From Roseicitreum antarcticum (GTDB lineage Bacteria; Pseudomonadota; Alphaproteobacteria; Rhodobacterales; Rhodobacteraceae), in contig NZ_CP061498.1 of assembly GCF_014681765.1 (NCBI RefSeq), positions 2,183,501-2,247,500 on the forward strand: a stretch of DNA of 64,000 nucleotides, written 5' to 3'. The first letter of the stretch is position 1. Every line of letters begins with the position of its first letter. A program made the position numbers and the translations under genes. Below the pieces are notes generated by a model. It did not search any database and was not told the origin of the DNA. It was given only the letters and a program-made list of their open reading frames with translations. Positions 19,011-28,165 of this stretch are shown piece by piece.

Positions 19011-19454
19011 ATGGGCGTCCGCGTCGAGCCCGGGCCTTTTGACTTCGGTGCCGAATGCGCCGCGTTTGCGAAGCAATGCCGCGGCGCGGGGGCAATCGTC
19101 ACTTTTTGCGGACTGGTGCGGGACCTGCCTGATGCCACATTGATCGCGCTAGAGATCGAGCATTACCCCGCCATGACCGGCCCCGCGATTGATGCGATGC
19201 GTGACAGCGCGATGCGCCGCTGGTCACTGTCGGACGCGCTGATCGTCCACAGATTCGGCAAGATGCCGGTGGGCGCTGCGATCATGATGGTCGCCACCGC
19301 AGCCCCCCACCGCGCCGATGCCTTTGCTGCGGCGGAATTCCTGATGGATTACCTGAAATCGCGCGCGCCCTTCTGGAAAAAGGAAATCACGACCGAGGGG
19401 GCGCGTTGGGTCACCGCGACGCAGGCGGATGAGGATGCGCTGCGCCGCTGGTAG
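19011..19454 (+). CDS. moaE: Molybdopterin synthase catalytic subunit MoaE
   Basis: MoaE converts precursor Z (cPMP) to molybdopterin together with MoaD. The 147-residue protein has the core GAIVTFCGLVRD (27-38), LEIEHYPAMT (47-56), HRFGKMPVGA (80-89) and the lysine-rich active site DYLKSRAPFWKKE (113-125). Length is normal. It is the last gene of pgsA-moaD-moaE and converges on a small membrane protein gene. Confidence 0.95.
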   Translation: MGVRVEPGPFDFGAECAAFAKQCRGAGAIVTFCGLVRDLPDATLIALEIEHYPAMTGPAIDAMRDSAMRRWSLSDALIVHRFGKMPVGAAIMMVATAAPHRADAFAAAEFLMDYLKSRAPFWKKEITTEGARWVTATQADEDALRRW

Positions 19455-19541
19455 AAGGCAGCCCGCCGCTGGATGACCAGTCGTCGGATGGCCCTGCGCC
19501 CGGCCAACACCTTGCGCACCATGCTCTTGCCGCGCCAACGC

Positions 19542-19566
19542 AAAAGCCCGCCAAGGCGGCGCGGGC
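19542..19566 (-). terminator. Rho-independent terminator of the small membrane protein gene
   Basis: On the minus strand the sequence reads GCCCGC, nine loop bases, GCGGGC, then TTTT. It lies 8 bp beyond the stop of the minus-strand gene at 19574-19900. The six-base stem is perfect, and an alternative inner pairing (CCGCC with GGCGG) is also possible. Confidence 0.7.
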
Positions 19567-19573
19567 AGATCCG

Positions 19574-19900
19574 TCACGCCTTCTGATTTTCCTCGATATA
19601 GTTGCGCAGCTGATCGGCGTCGTACCGGGCGTCGCGCAGCCCGTCCATCGCCGCGCGCAGCTCTGCCTCGGTCTGCGCCAGCCGGTTGACCAGTTCGCCT
19701 TCGCGCGCATGCACATATTCGATCGCCTGGTCGCGCTGCATCTCGGCGTCATGCAGGGCCTGCGCCATGCGGTCCAGTTCGCCAATATCAGCCTGCGACA
19801 CACGGGTGAAGCGGTGCAACAGCCAGTACGAAAACCAGCCCAGACCGAAGACCACGAACAGGATCAGGGAAGTCACGAGAATGAATTCGATACGGTTCAT
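19574..19900 (-). CDS. Small membrane protein with coiled coil, unknown function
   Basis: The 108-residue product has one N-terminal membrane helix (about residues 6-28, LVTSLILFVVFGLGWFSYWL). A charged alpha-helical region rich in Ala, Glu, Asp and Arg follows (38-100) and looks like a coiled coil (for example LVNRLAQTEAELRAAMDGLR). The helix would be anchored in the inner membrane with the coiled coil in the cytoplasm. I do not recognise a named family. It sits downstream of the OmpA-family gene on the same strand, 126 bp away, and has its own terminator. Confidence 0.7.
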   Translation of the reverse strand: MNRIEFILVTSLILFVVFGLGWFSYWLLHRFTRVSQADIGELDRMAQALHDAEMQRDQAIEYVHAREGELVNRLAQTEAELRAAMDGLRDARYDADQLRNYIEENQKA

Positions 19901-20026
19901 GAAAGCTCTGCCTTGAAGGGATCGTTTGCGGATGGCCTGGAAATCGACGTTTCAGCCGGGGCTGTCAATGCGGTGCATCGCGCGAGAAGCGCCCTGCCTG
20001 CCACGGCGCGAAGGGTCCGGGCGACC

Positions 20027-21976
20027 TTATTCATCTTCATCGCGCGCGGGACGAGCGCGCGGGCGGATCGTATCTTCGCCCGGCGTGCTGACGGTGATTT
20101 CCAGCCCGGCCTCCAGTTCGGGGTCACGCTCGGCCTCGGCGGGGACTTCTTCGGCCGGGTCCACGACGCGGCGAAATTCGATCCGGCGGTTGGCCTCGCG
20201 CCCCTCGGCGGTGGCATTGTCGGCAATCGGGTCTTCCTGGCCAAAGCCCACCGGCAGCAGCCCCGAGACCAGCACCCGACGGGTCATCAAGCTGTTGACC
20301 ACCGCCTCGGCCCGGCGCTGCGACAGGGCAAGGTTGGTTTCCGCGCGGCCTTGGCTGTCGGTATAACCCGCAACTTCCATCTCGATCTCGCCGCATTCGC
20401 GCAAAATATCCGCGATCCGGTCCAGCACCTCGCCGGTATCAGCGTCGATCGAGGCTGAACCGGGGTCAAAGGTGATCTGGCGATCTGCCAGAACGGCGGC
20501 GATGTCAGCTTCGCAACTGGCAGGCGTCGGGGCACCAAAGGCAGGGTCGAGGGTTTCATCATAGCGCACGTCGATGCGCAGATCGGTGCCCTGACCCAGC
20601 TTTTCCGACAGGACGCGCGAAATCACATCGCTGGAATCGGTATTGCCCGACACGCCGCGCACCTCGATCCGGTCAGGGCGGACATGGGCCAGACCATTGT
20701 GCAGTTCGGCCAGTGCCTCCAGCGCGGCAAGGGCGCGCAGCGGCCAGCCCTCGGGCAGATCGGGGTCCAGCCGCGCCGACATCTGCACCGCCTGCATGCC
20801 AAACCGGGCACGGGCATAGCCATTGACGGCGCTGCGAATGCGCTCATCCGTCAGGCGGCCACGCAACAGAACCTGCCCCTCGGGCGACAGGGTGGCGATG
20901 AATTCGATGGCATCAGCGGGGCTGACGGCCTGGGTATCGGGCGCGGGCAGCCGCACCGATTCGAGCGAGAAGACATCGGGCAGCGACCCTTCCAGCGCGC
21001 CGACCGACTGATCGAACGCCTGCTGGGCCACGGTATGCGGCACCACCAGCGACATATCGGTATCCGACATAGTAACCGACCCCGCACCCAGCGCGCCGAC
21101 TTCGGCAATGGCGCTGGCGGCTGCCTGCGCCCAACGGGGCGTCGGCGTGCCCAGGCCCAGGGTACACGTGGGCCGCCCGCGCAACCCGGCATCTTGCGCG
21201 GCAGCAAGGATCTGGTCGCGCGCCTCTGTCGTATCGGCAGAGCAGGCATCGAACCGCGCCGCGCCTTCCTCAACAGTGAAGCGCAGGGTAAAGGGCGTGA
21301 TGACCGGCAGCGGTGCGGTGATTTCCAGCGTTACCTGCAAGCCATCGGGGACCATCTCACCGATCTGGGTTTCCAGATCGGTGCGGTGGTCGGTGCTGTC
21401 AGCCAGTGCGTTGATATGCACGCCATCCGCCGCGATCGAGATCTTTGCCGCGTTCAGCAACTCCAGCGCATCCAGCGCGAAGCCAACCGCGCGGTCCCAA
21501 TCCGGGGGCGTAGGGTAATCGGCAACCTCCAGCATGTCTGCCACGGCCATGTCGGGCGCCAGGTCGGTGATGCTATCGATCACCGCATCATTTCCGAACG
21601 CGGCCGGGACCAGACCGATGATCGAGACATCGAAACTGTTGCGCAGCAATTCCATCTGGAAACGCGGCCCTTCGATCCCAGCCGTATCAGCCACGGTCAT
21701 CAGGTCGATCACGCGGGTGGCATCTACCACGGCGTTGGCAAGCGTCAGGGCGTGGAAGCGGTCGGCCTCGGTCGGGCTGGTGCCGGACAGGCTGACCAGC
21801 AGCCCATCGGTGCGCACCCGCGCCCAATCCATGTCATCCGCTTCCAGCGCACCCTCGATCGAGCCTTTTGTGACCCGCTCGACGCCGCGCACTGACAGAT
21901 AGCCCAAGACCAGCGACATGAAGGCAGCCACAACAAAAACGCCCGCCCCGATCATCGTGGTTCTGGAAACCTTCAT
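20027..21976 (-). CDS. OmpA-family envelope protein with BON-like repeats
   Basis: The 649-residue protein (start at 21976, MKVSRTT) has one N-terminal membrane segment (9-28, GAGVFVVAAFMSLVLGYLSV). A long Asp-rich middle region follows, with two halves that resemble BON-like modules (LEADDMDWARVRTDGLLVSL; ADAIEFIATLSPEGQVLLRG). The C-terminal OmpA/MotB peptidoglycan-binding domain spans about 490-602, with GYTDSQGRAETNLALSQRRA and ANRRIEFRRV. A 45-residue acidic/Pro tail ends in DEDE. It likely spans the periplasm from the inner membrane to the cell wall. It lies 66 bp beyond ubiA on the same strand. Confidence 0.85.
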   Translation of the reverse strand: MKVSRTTMIGAGVFVVAAFMSLVLGYLSVRGVERVTKGSIEGALEADDMDWARVRTDGLLVSLSGTSPTEADRFHALTLANAVVDATRVIDLMTVADTAGIEGPRFQMELLRNSFDVSIIGLVPAAFGNDAVIDSITDLAPDMAVADMLEVADYPTPPDWDRAVGFALDALELLNAAKISIAADGVHINALADSTDHRTDLETQIGEMVPDGLQVTLEITAPLPVITPFTLRFTVEEGAARFDACSADTTEARDQILAAAQDAGLRGRPTCTLGLGTPTPRWAQAAASAIAEVGALGAGSVTMSDTDMSLVVPHTVAQQAFDQSVGALEGSLPDVFSLESVRLPAPDTQAVSPADAIEFIATLSPEGQVLLRGRLTDERIRSAVNGYARARFGMQAVQMSARLDPDLPEGWPLRALAALEALAELHNGLAHVRPDRIEVRGVSGNTDSSDVISRVLSEKLGQGTDLRIDVRYDETLDPAFGAPTPASCEADIAAVLADRQITFDPGSASIDADTGEVLDRIADILRECGEIEMEVAGYTDSQGRAETNLALSQRRAEAVVNSLMTRRVLVSGLLPVGFGQEDPIADNATAEGREANRRIEFRRVVDPAEEVPAEAERDPELEAGLEITVSTPGEDTIRPRARPARDEDE

Positions 21977-22042
21977 CCGTGAAGCCTTTGCAAAATGCCA
22001 TCCATCCGCATGGTGCCTAAACGCTGCGCGGCGCGGGCGCAA

Positions 22043-23245
22043 TCAAACCAAAAGTGATATGGCAAGAAACAGCGCAACGATCAGCCCCGCATCCCGGTTC
22101 GACCGGAACAACCGCAGGCAGGTCTCGGTGTCGTCATTGTCCAGCTTTCCCAGTTGCCAGTTCATATGCGCCCCAAAGGCCCAGGCCGCGCAAAGTCCGA
22201 TGGACATTTTCAGCGGATCGGCCAGCGGGGCCAGCGCATAGATCACCGCCAGCGACATCAGCACCACCGTGCCCACCAGAAAGCCGCGCAGCCAGGTCAG
22301 GGTGTTGTCACCAAACAGCAGCGCCGTTGATTTCACGCCGATCAGCGCATCGTCTTCCTTGTCTTGATGCGCATAGATCGTGTCATAGAAGATCGTCCAG
22401 CAGATGCCCGCAAGGTACAAAAACACCGCCGGCAGCGCGATCGACCCGGTCTGCGCTGTCCAGGCCAGCAGCGCGCCCCAGTTGAACGCCAATCCCAGGA
22501 AAACCTGCGGCCACCAGGTAAAGCGCTTGGCAAAGGGATAGATCGCCACCAGCCCCAGCGACAGAATGCCCAGCAAAATCGCATTCAGGTTGAAGGTCAG
22601 CAAGATCGCAAGCGCGACTACCGATTGCACCGACATCCAGATCAACGCGCCCCGCACCGTGACTTGCCCCGAAGGGATCGGGCGCGACCGGGTGCGCGCC
22701 ACCTTGTCGTCGATATCGCGGTCCGTAATGTCGTTCCAGGTACAGCCCGCGCCGCGCATCAAGAACGCCCCCAACCCGCAGCCCACGATGATCCAGACCG
22801 TCAGCCAGCCCGCGGTTTCCGGCACCGCCGAGGCCCCCAGCAGCGCCCCCCACCAGCAGGGCAGCAACAAAAGCCAGGTGCCGATGGGCCGGTCCGCGCG
22901 GCTGAGGCGCAGGAACGGGCGGGCTTCGGGCGGGGCGTAACTGTCCACCCAATTGTCAGCGGGCGCATCGGCCACCTGCCCCTGCGCACCGGCAGGCTGC
23001 GCAGACCCGGCCTGCGACGGCCCTGACTGGGCATCTGCGGGGTTTGCCGCAGGCCGCCCGGCAGGCACACCCTGTCCAGCATCCTGCCCGGCAACATCAA
23101 GATCCGGGCCCGCAGCCGCCGCTTGCGCGTCCGCGTTCTGCCGCGCGCCTGCGTCAGGTCCGCTTCGGTCTGGCCCATTTCCTTCAGGCCCGTTTTCTTC
23201 ATGGCCGGGCGGCTCGCCCTCTGGCAATCGGGTCGGGTCGGTCAT
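22043..23245 (-). CDS. ubiA: 4-hydroxybenzoate octaprenyltransferase UbiA with long N-terminal low-complexity extension
   Basis: UbiA attaches the polyprenyl tail to 4-hydroxybenzoate in ubiquinone synthesis. The first Asp motif NDITDRDIDDKVARTRSRP lies at 171-189 and the second, DTIYAHQDKEDD, at 288-299. About eight membrane helices are present. Residues about 5-92 are a Gly/Pro/Ala/Gln/Asp-rich stretch with no homology; the usual start (MTDP...) and the usual sequence after it (QVADAPADNWVDSYAPPEAR) are both kept. It therefore looks like an insertion of about 85 residues just after the start. The gene is divergent from rsmE, with only 12 bp between the start codons. Confidence 0.93.
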   Translation of the reverse strand: MTDPTRLPEGEPPGHEENGPEGNGPDRSGPDAGARQNADAQAAAAGPDLDVAGQDAGQGVPAGRPAANPADAQSGPSQAGSAQPAGAQGQVADAPADNWVDSYAPPEARPFLRLSRADRPIGTWLLLLPCWWGALLGASAVPETAGWLTVWIIVGCGLGAFLMRGAGCTWNDITDRDIDDKVARTRSRPIPSGQVTVRGALIWMSVQSVVALAILLTFNLNAILLGILSLGLVAIYPFAKRFTWWPQVFLGLAFNWGALLAWTAQTGSIALPAVFLYLAGICWTIFYDTIYAHQDKEDDALIGVKSTALLFGDNTLTWLRGFLVGTVVLMSLAVIYALAPLADPLKMSIGLCAAWAFGAHMNWQLGKLDNDDTETCLRLFRSNRDAGLIVALFLAISLLV

Positions 23246-23257
23246 ACTGTCGGTCCC

Positions 23258-23995
23258 ATGTCGTATTCCGGATCACGCGCAAAAGTCAGGTTGTTTGTAG
23301 ATCAGCCGATGGGGCCGGGGCAACCTGTTGCCCTTAGCGGCGATCATGCACACTATCTGTTTAATGTCATGCGCCTTCAGGCGGGCGCTTTCGTCTCGGT
23401 GTTCAACGGGTCCGACGGCGAATGGCAGGCCGAAATCGCCGAAACGGGCAAGCGCGGCGGGGTGGCGATCTGCCGTGACCAATCCGCCCCGCAGCAAAAC
23501 CCGCCCGATGTCTGGCTCATGTTCGCACCGATCAAGAAGGCGCGCACCGATTTCATCGTCGAAAAGGCGGCAGAGATGGGGGCCGCGCGCATCCTGCCGG
23601 TGCAGACGCAGTTCACCAATTCCGAACGCCTGCGCCAGGACCGGCTGCAAGCCCATGCCCTTGAGGCTGCAGAGCAATGCGGCGGCACCTTCGTGCCCCC
23701 GGTGGATGACCTGCAACCCCTGTCCCGCGTCCTCGACAGCTGGGACCATGCGCGGCGCATCTTGTGGGCCGACGAATCGTTGGTGGGTGCGGCATCGACC
23801 CTTGCCGCCGCCGCACCCGGCCCCTGGGCAATCCTGACCGGCCCCGAAGGTGGCTTTTCCCCGGCCGAGCGTGAGCGCCTGCGCGCCCTGCCCTTTGTTA
23901 CCCCCGTCAGCCTCGGCCCGCGCATCCTGCGCGCCGATACGGCTGCCGTGGCAGCGCTTACCCTGTGGCAGGCGCATCTGGGGGATTGGCTGTGA
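23258..23995 (+). CDS. rsmE: 16S rRNA (uracil-1498-N3)-methyltransferase RsmE
   Basis: This SPOUT-fold methyltransferase acts on U1498 of 16S rRNA. The 245-residue product shows the N-terminal PUA-like part (DHAHYLFNVMRLQAGAFVSV, 29-48), and the C-terminal knot with LTGPEGGFS (193-201) and LGPRILRADTAA (219-230) that binds SAM. The start at 23258 gives the family length; upstream codons overlap the divergent ubiA. Its stop overlaps the next start (TGATG), so the following membrane protein is translationally coupled. Confidence 0.93.
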   Translation: MSYSGSRAKVRLFVDQPMGPGQPVALSGDHAHYLFNVMRLQAGAFVSVFNGSDGEWQAEIAETGKRGGVAICRDQSAPQQNPPDVWLMFAPIKKARTDFIVEKAAEMGAARILPVQTQFTNSERLRQDRLQAHALEAAEQCGGTFVPPVDDLQPLSRVLDSWDHARRILWADESLVGAASTLAAAAPGPWAILTGPEGGFSPAERERLRALPFVTPVSLGPRILRADTAAVAALTLWQAHLGDWL

Positions 23996-24501
23996 TGGTC
24001 CGGGCCGAGATCGCGGCGCGCCTGCACCGCTGGCGCGAGGTTCTGGCAGGGGGCGCCATCGTGCTGGCCGGGCTGTGGCTGGGCAGCCTGGGCGGGGTGC
24101 TCATGGTGGCCATCGGGCTGGCCGTGGGGCTGGCAGGCGTGGCCGCCGCGATCACCGGCCTGCGCCGCATGCGGTTTCAGCGCGCCGATACCGGCCCCGG
24201 CATCGTGCAGGTGGTCGAAGGGCAGATCTCGTACTTTGGGCCGGAAACCGGCGGCTTTGTCGCCCTCAGCGATCTGACGGCGTTGCACCTGTGCGACGCG
24301 GGCCGCACATGGCTCTTGACCGCGCCGCCCGGCGCGGCCCTGACCATCCCGGCGGGCGCGCAGGGCGCAGATCAATTGTTCGACCTGTTTGCCAGCTTGC
24401 CCGGCCTCGACATGTCGGCCCTTCTGCGCGCGGTCAATCATGCCGACCCGGCGGGGGACCAACTGATATGGCAGCGGCGTCATCTGACAGCTCTGAATTG
24501 A
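23995..24501 (+). CDS. Conserved membrane protein of unknown function
   Basis: The 168-residue product starts inside the stop codon of rsmE (TGATG). Two adjacent membrane segments (about 17-55, VLAGGAIVLAGLWLGSLGG and LMVAIGLAVGLAGVAAAITG) are followed by a soluble C-terminal domain with TGPGIVQVVEGQISYFGPE, which resembles a PH-like or small beta fold. I do not recognise a named family; the rsmE linkage is also seen in related bacteria as I remember. An ATG ten codons upstream is in frame, but the coupled start is preferred. Confidence 0.75.
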   Translation: MVRAEIAARLHRWREVLAGGAIVLAGLWLGSLGGVLMVAIGLAVGLAGVAAAITGLRRMRFQRADTGPGIVQVVEGQISYFGPETGGFVALSDLTALHLCDAGRTWLLTAPPGAALTIPAGAQGADQLFDLFASLPGLDMSALLRAVNHADPAGDQLIWQRRHLTALN

Positions 24502-24586
24502 AGAGCCTCACTCCACGGGCTTGACTTGACGACGCGTTGGAACCAAGTCACGCATCACGCATAACACGGAAGATCGGAGCAGCCCC

Positions 24587-25957
24587 ATGTCCATACCTCA
24601 AACCGGCGGCGGGCCGATCGAGTCGAAATCGCAACTGGTCGAATACCTCGCATCGGGCTGCAAACCGAAGGCCGACTGGCGCATCGGCACCGAGCATGAG
24701 AAATTCGGCTATTGCAAAGACACGCTGAACCCCCTGCCCTATGACGGCCCCCGGTCGATCCGCGCCATGCTGGAAGGGCTGCGCGACCGCTTCGGCTGGG
24801 CCGCAGTTCAGGAAGGCGGTCATATCATCGGGTTGGAAAAAGACGGTGCGAATGTCAGTCTGGAACCCGGCGGGCAGCTTGAATTGTCGGGCGCACCGCT
24901 GGAAACCATCCACCAGACCTGCGACGAGGTGAACCAGCACCTGCGCGAAGTGCAGGCCGTGGCCGAGACCATCGGCGTGGGCTTCATCGGGCTGGGTGCC
25001 GCCCCGATCTGGAGCCATGAGCAGATGCCGGTCATGCCAAAGGGCCGCTACCGGCTGATGACCGATTACATGGGCCGCGTCGGCACCCATGGCACCCAGA
25101 TGATGTATCGGACCTGCACCGTTCAGGTAAACCTTGACTTCGGGTCCGAGGCCGACATGGTGCAGAAGCTGCGGGTCGCACTGGCGCTGCAACCCGTCGC
25201 CACGGCTCTTTTTGCGAATTCACCTTTCTTTGACGGCAAGCCCAACGGGCACAAATCCTGGCGCGCGCGCATCTGGCGCGATCTGGACGGGGCGCGCACC
25301 GGCATGTTGCCGTTCGTCTTCGATGAAGGCTTCGGGTTCGAACAATGGGTGGATTACGCGCTGGATGTGCCGATGTATTTTGTCTACCGCGACGGCAAAT
25401 ACATTGACGCGCTGGGGCAATCCTTCCGCGACTTCATGCGCGGCGCGCTGCCCGCGCTGCCCGGTGAAATCCCCACCCTGTCGGATTTCGCCGATCACCT
25501 GACCACGATCTTTCCCGAGGCGCGGCTGAAAAAGTTCATCGAGATGCGCGGTGCCGATGGCGGCCCCTGGCGGCGCCTCTGCGCGCTGCCCGCCTTCTGG
25601 GTCGGGCTGACCTATGATCAGGGCGCGCTCGATGCCGCATCTGATCTGGTGAAGGGCTGGGATTCTGAGGCGCGCGAGGCACTGCGCGTCGCCGCATCCG
25701 TCGACGGGCTTCAGGCCGAAACCCATGGCATCCGCATGCACGATCTGGCGCGCGAGGTTGTCGCGATCGCCGAAGCCGGGTTGAAATCCCGCGCCATGCC
25801 GGGGGCGGGTGGCATGTTGCCCGATGAGACGCATTTCCTGAATGCTCTGCAAGAGACGCTGGAATCCGGCCAGACCCCTGCGGATGAGCTGCTGGCGCGC
25901 TATAACGGCGACTGGAACGGCGATCTGACGCGGATCTACGCTGACTACAGCTACTGA
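24587..25957 (+). CDS. gshA: Glutamate-cysteine ligase, plant/alphaproteobacterial type
   Basis: GshA makes gamma-glutamylcysteine, the first step of glutathione synthesis. The 456-residue protein shows the GCS2-type core: WRIGTEHEKFGY (30-41), LEPGGQLELSG (91-101), GTQMMYRTCTVQVNLDF (about 166-182) and ANSPFFDGKPNGHKSWRARI (about 207-226). This branch is closer to plant enzymes than to the E. coli type. A GGAG ribosome binding site lies ahead of the ATG. It is a single gene; gshB is not in the window. Confidence 0.92.
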   Translation: MSIPQTGGGPIESKSQLVEYLASGCKPKADWRIGTEHEKFGYCKDTLNPLPYDGPRSIRAMLEGLRDRFGWAAVQEGGHIIGLEKDGANVSLEPGGQLELSGAPLETIHQTCDEVNQHLREVQAVAETIGVGFIGLGAAPIWSHEQMPVMPKGRYRLMTDYMGRVGTHGTQMMYRTCTVQVNLDFGSEADMVQKLRVALALQPVATALFANSPFFDGKPNGHKSWRARIWRDLDGARTGMLPFVFDEGFGFEQWVDYALDVPMYFVYRDGKYIDALGQSFRDFMRGALPALPGEIPTLSDFADHLTTIFPEARLKKFIEMRGADGGPWRRLCALPAFWVGLTYDQGALDAASDLVKGWDSEAREALRVAASVDGLQAETHGIRMHDLAREVVAIAEAGLKSRAMPGAGGMLPDETHFLNALQETLESGQTPADELLARYNGDWNGDLTRIYADYSY

Positions 25958-26092
25958 AGCGCTGCCGCCCCTTGCGCCATAAGCCGGGGGCGGTCGAACC
26001 AGGTGACGCTACATCAAGACGCGTGCCGCAGCCGTGTCACTGCCAACGCGCAGATACCTGTCAGATGCCAGATGCCGCCAGATCAATCCGAC

Positions 26093-28165
26093 CTACCGCC
26101 GCCCCTCGCGCAGCCAGGCACCCAGCGCCAGCCCGGCCGCCAACAGCAGCCACAGCCACACCGGCAGCAGCGCCGCAATCCGCACATCGGTCGTGATATA
26201 GGCATCGCGCTGCGTGACGCCCAGCCAACCGCGCCCCGATGCCTCTCGCCCCTCGCCGACCAGCCGCAGGTCGGGCAGACCATCCTCGATCCGCGCGACA
26301 CCGCCCCGTGTTTCGGCGATCAGTGGCCCCAGCCGGTCCGGGGTGGCGATGGTATCCTCGAACTCACGCGGGGCAGAGGGGCCCAGCGCCACCACCGCAT
26401 CAAACGTGCCATCGCTCAGCCGGTAAAGGCCCAGATCAGCCGCCTCATATTCCGCGCTGAACAGACCGGCCGTGGTTTCAGTCAGGCCCAGCGTCACCGT
26501 ACCGCCATCCGGCGCGGTCAGCGTCACGTCGGGGGCAGTGTCGGACAGGGTGCGGCGCGCGATGGTGATGCGGTTGCCTTCGGCGGTCGCGGTCAGCGAT
26601 TCTTCTTCCAGTTCGGGCTCGGCCATCATCCAATGGGCCAGACGGCGCAGCAATTCCAGCTGCGGCCCGCCGCCCTCGAAACCCCGGTCCCACAGCCATG
26701 CCTGATCGGACGCCAGAAGCGCCACGCGCCCCTCGGCCACCCGGTCCAGCACCAGGAGCGGGCGGTCGCCGACGCCTTGCATCACCACCTGCCCCTGCTC
26801 AGGGATCACTTCGATCTGGCGCAGCCAGCGGCCCCAGCCGGGGCCTTCGCCTTCCGCGCCCGCAGGGGCGAATTGTTCCAACCCTTCAGTGACGGGGTGG
26901 CGCTGGCCCAGATCGCTGATGCGTGGGGTGAACCCCTCATTCAGGACGCGCGCGGTGGGATAGGCGGGGAACACCTCGCCCAGGGCAGAGCGCCAGATAC
27001 TGTCGACCCCGGCAAATTCCGGTCCGCCCACGACCAGCAGCGCACCACCGTTTTCCACATACTGGCGGATGTTGTCGAAATAGGCATTCGGCAAGATACC
27101 CCGGCGGCGATAACGGTCGAAGATGATGAGATCGAATTCCTCGATCTTGTCGACAAACAATTCCCGCGTGGGAAAGGCGATCAGCGACAGCTCGTTCACC
27201 GGCACCCCGTCCTGCCGGTCGGGCGGGCGCAGAATGGTAAAATGCACCAGATCGACCGAGGCATCGGATTTCAGCAGATTGCGCCATGTGCGTTGCCCGG
27301 CGTTGGGTTCCCCTGATACCAGCAGCACCGACAGCCGGTCGCGCACCCCGTTGATCTGAATCACCGCGGCATTGTTGCGCGTCGTCAGCTCACCCGGTGT
27401 ATCGGCCAGCTCGAATTGCAAGACGTTCATGCCGCCCTGTTCCAGCGTCACCTGAAGTTGCAGATCCTGCCCGATGGGCGCCGTGACCACACGCGGAGTG
27501 TCCCCGTTGAGCGACAGTGCAAGCTCGGCGCTGCCCGCGACCGAGGGCGGCACCGCGCCCTGATCCTCAACCCGAAGGGTGATCGTGACAGGCTCGCCCA
27601 GAATGGCGAACCCCGGCGCGTTCTGCACGATCAGGCGGCGATCCCAGTCATCGGCCTCACCAGTCTGGAGCAGATGCAGCGGCGTGGGCAGGTCCGGCGG
27701 GCTGTCGGCATCATGCACCTGTCCGTCGCCCACCACGAAGACACCGGCCAGCCGGTCGCGCGGGATGTCGGTCAACGCCTGCGCAATCGCGCCATTGACC
27801 AGCGACCCGGTATTGTCGGGGTCGTCCTGTACCCGGATTACCCGCTGGTCGATCCCCTCCAGCGCCGACAGGCGGCTGGTCAGGTGGTCCAGCGCGCGGT
27901 CGGTCTGATCGGGGCGGGTGCTGATACGGTTCGACGCGGTTTCATCCACGACGACCAGCGCGATGCTGCTCAAGGGGTCGCGGTCCTCGGACTGAACCGA
28001 GGGGTTGGCCAGCGCTGCCACCAGCGCCAGCGCCGTCAACCCGCGCAGCCACCAGCCCGCCATACCGCGCCACAGCGACACCCCGGTCAGGGCCACGGCC
28101 AGCACCAGCGCCAGCACCAACACCTCGGGCCATACCAGCGGCGCAAAGACGATCTGCCCCATCAT
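26093..28165 (-). CDS. Membrane protein with glutamine-amidotransferase-like domain (last gene of moxR operon)
   Basis: The 690-residue protein has two N-terminal membrane helices (about 13-33 and 38-57) and one near the C-terminus (665-684). Between them is a VWA-like stretch (SSIALVVVDETASNR), a beta-rich region, and a class-I glutamine-amidotransferase-like domain around residues 290-480 (YVENGGALLVVGGPEFAGVD). I see no clear catalytic Cys nucleophile in that domain, so it is probably non-enzymatic. The start overlaps the end of the DUF4159 gene (ATGA). It is the distal gene of moxR-DUF58-DUF4159-GATase and converges on gshA. Confidence 0.85.
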   Translation of the reverse strand: MMGQIVFAPLVWPEVLVLALVLAVALTGVSLWRGMAGWWLRGLTALALVAALANPSVQSEDRDPLSSIALVVVDETASNRISTRPDQTDRALDHLTSRLSALEGIDQRVIRVQDDPDNTGSLVNGAIAQALTDIPRDRLAGVFVVGDGQVHDADSPPDLPTPLHLLQTGEADDWDRRLIVQNAPGFAILGEPVTITLRVEDQGAVPPSVAGSAELALSLNGDTPRVVTAPIGQDLQLQVTLEQGGMNVLQFELADTPGELTTRNNAAVIQINGVRDRLSVLLVSGEPNAGQRTWRNLLKSDASVDLVHFTILRPPDRQDGVPVNELSLIAFPTRELFVDKIEEFDLIIFDRYRRRGILPNAYFDNIRQYVENGGALLVVGGPEFAGVDSIWRSALGEVFPAYPTARVLNEGFTPRISDLGQRHPVTEGLEQFAPAGAEGEGPGWGRWLRQIEVIPEQGQVVMQGVGDRPLLVLDRVAEGRVALLASDQAWLWDRGFEGGGPQLELLRRLAHWMMAEPELEEESLTATAEGNRITIARRTLSDTAPDVTLTAPDGGTVTLGLTETTAGLFSAEYEAADLGLYRLSDGTFDAVVALGPSAPREFEDTIATPDRLGPLIAETRGGVARIEDGLPDLRLVGEGREASGRGWLGVTQRDAYITTDVRIAALLPVWLWLLLAAGLALGAWLREGRR

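Noticed and set aside
25965-25993. CCGCCCC/GGGGCGG hairpin after gshA as a terminator
   Set aside because: Loop of 15 bases and no T-run on either strand.
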